Origin: Cytophaga sp. FL35
GTDB taxonomy: Bacteria; Bacteroidota; Bacteroidia; Flavobacteriales; Flavobacteriaceae
Direction: 5' to 3'
Assembly: GCF_014349235.1 (NCBI RefSeq)
Contig: NZ_JACSOH010000003.1
Span: forward strand, 1 to 64,000
Length of the DNA: 64,000 bases
Under the pieces are notes generated by a model, which worked only from the letters and a program-made list of their open reading frames with translations, ran no database searches and was not told where the DNA came from. The position numbers were made by a program, and so were the translations under genes. Below are positions 62,122 through 64,000 of the stretch, piece after piece; position 1 is the stretch's first letter; each line of letters starts with the position of its first letter.

Positions 62122-62201
62122 AAGGTTCTCGCTTTTGGATTGATGTTTACAGGAACAAAAGGTTAACACGCAAAAACAATTATTTGCGACCTACCATAAT
62201 T

Positions 62202-62435
62202 TTATCTTCTCTTCTTATAAACAAAGACCTCAATGGAATCAAAACTAATTTCCACAGCTTTGGAAAAATCCCCTAAAAAGCGGTTAAGGGAATAACCAAC
62301 AACAAGAATACCTTCCACGGCAAAAAGAATTGCGGGATGAACAGCTTGCACAAAGAAAAGAAGGGGCTCTGCAAAAATTAAGGTAGTATTGAAAAGCAGT
62401 GCGAGCAAAAGAATCAAGGATGTTTTCATAATCAT
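62202..62435 (-). CDS. Small exported or membrane protein of unknown function
   Basis: A 77-residue protein with a signal-like N-terminus (MKTSLILLLALLFNTTLIFA) and a second hydrophobic stretch (PAILFAVEGILVVGYSL), ending in a basic tail (FVYKKRR). Not recognised. Precedes the T9SS/S74 pair on the same strand by about 80 bases and could be co-transcribed. Met3 (62429) is an alternative start and gives a more typical signal peptide. Confidence 0.6.
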   Translation of the reverse strand: MIMKTSLILLLALLFNTTLIFAEPLLFFVQAVHPAILFAVEGILVVGYSLNRFLGDFSKAVEISFDSIEVFVYKKRR

Positions 62436-62719
62436 AATTTTAAGTGTTGCTATATAATTTTTATGGACAGGGTATTTTGTCCAGAAACGTGTTTCTTGAA
62501 ATAAAAGGGGGAAGTTTTGGCGTAATTAATTTGTAAAAAACTAATCTACAGATAGTTGAAGTTACTTAATGAATAAAAAAATAGAAGCGATTTTGTATGT
62601 ATGGTAACAGGTACTGTAAGAATGGGTTCTACGTTCTTATTGTTTGAAAAATTGACCGTAAAAGAAAAAAGTCCTCCAAAACGGAAGACTTCTGTAATTT
62701 TTGCGCTGTAATCTGTTAG
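62436..62719. other. Intergenic region
   Basis: 284 bases, AT-rich. Holds the terminator at 62669-62691 and no other recognisable element. Confidence 0.4.
62669..62691 (-). terminator. Terminator after the DUF4870 gene
   Basis: AAGTCCTCC / GGAAGACTT (one mismatch) with a 5-base loop; on the minus strand it is followed by TTTTTTCTTTT. Confidence 0.75.
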
Positions 62720-63085
62720 TTACAGCCCCTTAAACCATTCCTTAAATTTACTTCCCAAAAAAGGCGCCGGTCTAGTCCTTCCGTTAAGAGCATTCATAAG
62801 GGCCATGATCCACATATAGAGTAGCACAAAAATTCCCAACAAGTTAATGATCCAACCTAAAATGGGAATGAGGCCAATGATCCCCAGCCCAAAACCGGTT
62901 ACGCAAAGCCCCAAGGATTGGCGAATGTGGTATTTTGCAAAGTCAAGTTGCTTTTCATTGTTCATTACAAAAGCTATAACCAAACCAATAATGGTTATGT
63001 AGCTTATAATGGCTATTCTTTTTGCTTCCTCGTACACCAAATCCGAAGTATTTTCGGCACCTGCCGCTGTGTTTGTAGTTTCCAT
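62720..63085 (-). CDS. DUF4870 domain membrane protein
   Basis: A 121-residue protein with three hydrophobic helices: AIISYITIIGLVIAFVM, SLGLCVTGFGLGIIGLIPIL and LLGIFVLLYMWIMALMNAL. The segment FAKYHIRQSLGL is the family hallmark. The fold resembles small TM proteins once named import component or Tic20-like. Function unknown. The lipoprotein gene at 63103-63726 ends 17 bases before its start on the same strand, so the two are likely co-transcribed. Confidence 0.85.
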   Translation of the reverse strand: METTNTAAGAENTSDLVYEEAKRIAIISYITIIGLVIAFVMNNEKQLDFAKYHIRQSLGLCVTGFGLGIIGLIPILGWIINLLGIFVLLYMWIMALMNALNGRTRPAPFLGSKFKEWFKGL

Positions 63086-63102
63086 AAAAAAAATTTAGAT
63101 TA

Positions 63103-63726
63103 TTATTCCGTCATTTTTACCAAATCATTCAATCCTAGGCCTTCCACTGCTTCCCAGGCTTCAGCGGGGTTCATTTCGTTCCCCGTAAAAGTGACAAGAA
63201 ATCGCTCTGCATGTGCAAACATTAATTGGGTACGATTGGCCTTTTTATAGTAGGTTTGTTGTGCCCTTGCACCGTCTACTTCCACGGTCTTTTTGTGTTT
63301 TTCCTCATTTTCCTCTTCCATTTCCAGATTACCCAACATGCCGTAACCTGCAGCCATCATACTACCCGTAGGCCCCGCCCCATCAATCACCTGTACCTTC
63401 ACAAATGCATCGCCATTCTCTTCCTTAAAAGTTCCTTCCACGGAATTCACCTGGTACATTCCCGCGTGACCGATTTTAAATCCGGTCCGGTTCATTTCAC
63501 CCAATTTATTAGGCAACCAAGACTTTAATTGTTCATTTGTTAGCGGAACGGTCTCCTTCAACTTTTCAATTCTACCTTCCACCTTTTTAGCTTCCTTAAT
63601 AATGGCGGAAGTATTTGCCACAGTACTTTTTGCCTGCTTTAGTTGTTCTTTGGCCTCTCCGATACACGAAATACTGACCACTGCCAAAATGAAGTACAAC
63701 AGTCCTTTTATAAATTTCATTTTCAA
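63103..63726 (-). CDS. Lipoprotein of unknown function
   Basis: A 207-residue lipoprotein (ILAVVSISCIGEAKEQLKQ, Cys about 21) with a Lys/Glu/Ala-rich coiled segment (about 25-60) and a mixed alpha/beta domain (KSWLPNKLGEMNRTGFKIGH, AFVKVQVIDGAGPTGSMMAA, LMFAHAERFLVTFTGNEMNP). The ending NPAEAWEAVEGLGLNDLVKM suggests a compact folded domain. Not recognised as a named family. It is preceded closely by another small Cys-containing protein gene and followed by the DUF4870 gene, forming an apparent operon of small envelope proteins. Confidence 0.8.
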   Translation of the reverse strand: MKMKFIKGLLYFILAVVSISCIGEAKEQLKQAKSTVANTSAIIKEAKKVEGRIEKLKETVPLTNEQLKSWLPNKLGEMNRTGFKIGHAGMYQVNSVEGTFKEENGDAFVKVQVIDGAGPTGSMMAAGYGMLGNLEMEEENEEKHKKTVEVDGARAQQTYYKKANRTQLMFAHAERFLVTFTGNEMNPAEAWEAVEGLGLNDLVKMTE

Positions 63727-63733
63727 TAGTTTA

Positions 63734-64000
63734 TTAGGTGTTACATTCTTCAGCGTCTACATCGGCCTTCGCCTCTTTTACCGCCTCATCCAGTTCCTTT
63801 CGATTAGCAGTGGGCACACAATCATAAACATCATTTAGTGCGTCCAGGTAGTCTTTGGCGGCAGCTTTGTACTTATTGCAGTTAGCAGTGGTAGGGTTAT
63901 TTGAATACTCTTGAGTTGCAGTGGACCAAGCTTCGAGCTCATCGGCATATTGTGCTGACCAATTACCTCCAAAACAGGCTCCTTCGGGGTTTAAAGGGTT
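63734..64000 (-). CDS. C-terminal part of a small Cys-containing protein (cut by window edge)
   Basis: Open from the window end to a TAA at 63734-63736, giving the last 88 residues of a protein. Visible features are ACFGGNWSAQYADELEAWST, TTANCNKYKAAAKDYLDALN, DVYDCVPTANRKELDEAVKE and the C-terminus VDAEECNT. Four Cys residues spaced through a mostly helical chain suggest disulfides in an exported protein, probably with a signal peptide beyond the window. It lies 7 bases before the 63103-63726 lipoprotein gene on the same strand. Family not recognised. Confidence 0.75.
   Translation of the reverse strand, partial: NPLNPEGACFGGNWSAQYADELEAWSTATQEYSNNPTTANCNKYKAAAKDYLDALNDVYDCVPTANRKELDEAVKEAKADVDAEECNT

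Noticed and set aside
1-64000. tRNA, rRNA, CRISPR arrays, insertion sequences and integrase sites
   Set aside because: I looked for TTCGA-type tRNA arms, direct repeats with spacers, transposase motifs and terminal inverted repeats on both strands and found none I could support. A tRNAscan/Infernal run would be decisive.

Overview
The window looks like the chromosome of a marine member of the Flavobacteriaceae (Bacteroidota), in the broad Zobellia/Maribacter/Arenibacter neighbourhood; the genus cannot be fixed from the sequence alone. The evidence is two SusC/SusD pairs, a T9SS sorting domain, typical flavobacterial families (DUF3078, carboxypeptidase-like regulatory domains, YwqK-like repeats), a lycopene cyclase, AT-rich intergenic DNA, and promoters of the Bacteroidota type (TTTG-N19-21-TAnnTTTG). 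I saw no rRNA, tRNA, CRISPR array, insertion sequence, prophage or attachment site.

Layout. 1-3.5 kb: a TonB-dependent receptor followed by lycopene cyclase (crtY). 3.7-15.2 kb: a co-directional locus of SusC, SusD, a large double-propeller FG-GAP/UnbV lipoprotein, a vanadium-haloperoxidase-like lipoprotein and a second FG-GAP/UnbV protein, with no carbohydrate-active enzyme. 15.2-24 kb: a polyprenyl diphosphate synthase facing a run of ECF sigma factor, small membrane protein, TetR regulator and a TolC/HlyD/RND efflux operon. 24-29.4 kb: DUF4184 membrane protein and an orphan SusC/SusD pair. 29.5-45.3 kb: mostly housekeeping genes (aspS, CLC channel, cold-shock protein, tadA, dxs, DUF3078, dgt, PiT phosphate transporter, nadD, gmk, yicC) with small accessory genes. 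45.4-55.7 kb: a sugar-catabolic island (DUF1080 hydrolase, three TIM-barrel isomerase-like proteins, Gfo/Idh dehydrogenase, NupG-like MFS carrier, GMC oxidoreductase plus its Tat-exported small subunit), interspersed with ASCH and DinB genes. 55.7-58.4 kb: a metallo-beta-lactamase-fold hydrolase and a TrpB-like enzyme. 58.6-64 kb: a possible 27-residue membrane peptide, a 941-residue S74-chaperone surface protein with its T9SS partner, and small envelope proteins, the last cut by the window edge.

How genes work together. The island at 45-56 kb fits a 3-keto-glycoside pathway split between compartments: oxidation (GMC + subunit 3), cleavage (DUF1080) and isomerisation (two Tat-exported TIM barrels) outside the inner membrane, import by the MFS carrier, then cytoplasmic Gfo/Idh and TIM-barrel steps. 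The locus at 3.7-15.2 kb looks like an outer-membrane acquisition system whose only enzyme-like member is a haloperoxidase/PAP2-fold protein; it is the best candidate here for an undescribed system. dxs, the polyprenyl synthase and crtY are all isoprenoid/carotenoid genes but lie at separate places.

All function calls come from reading motifs by eye; no database search was run.
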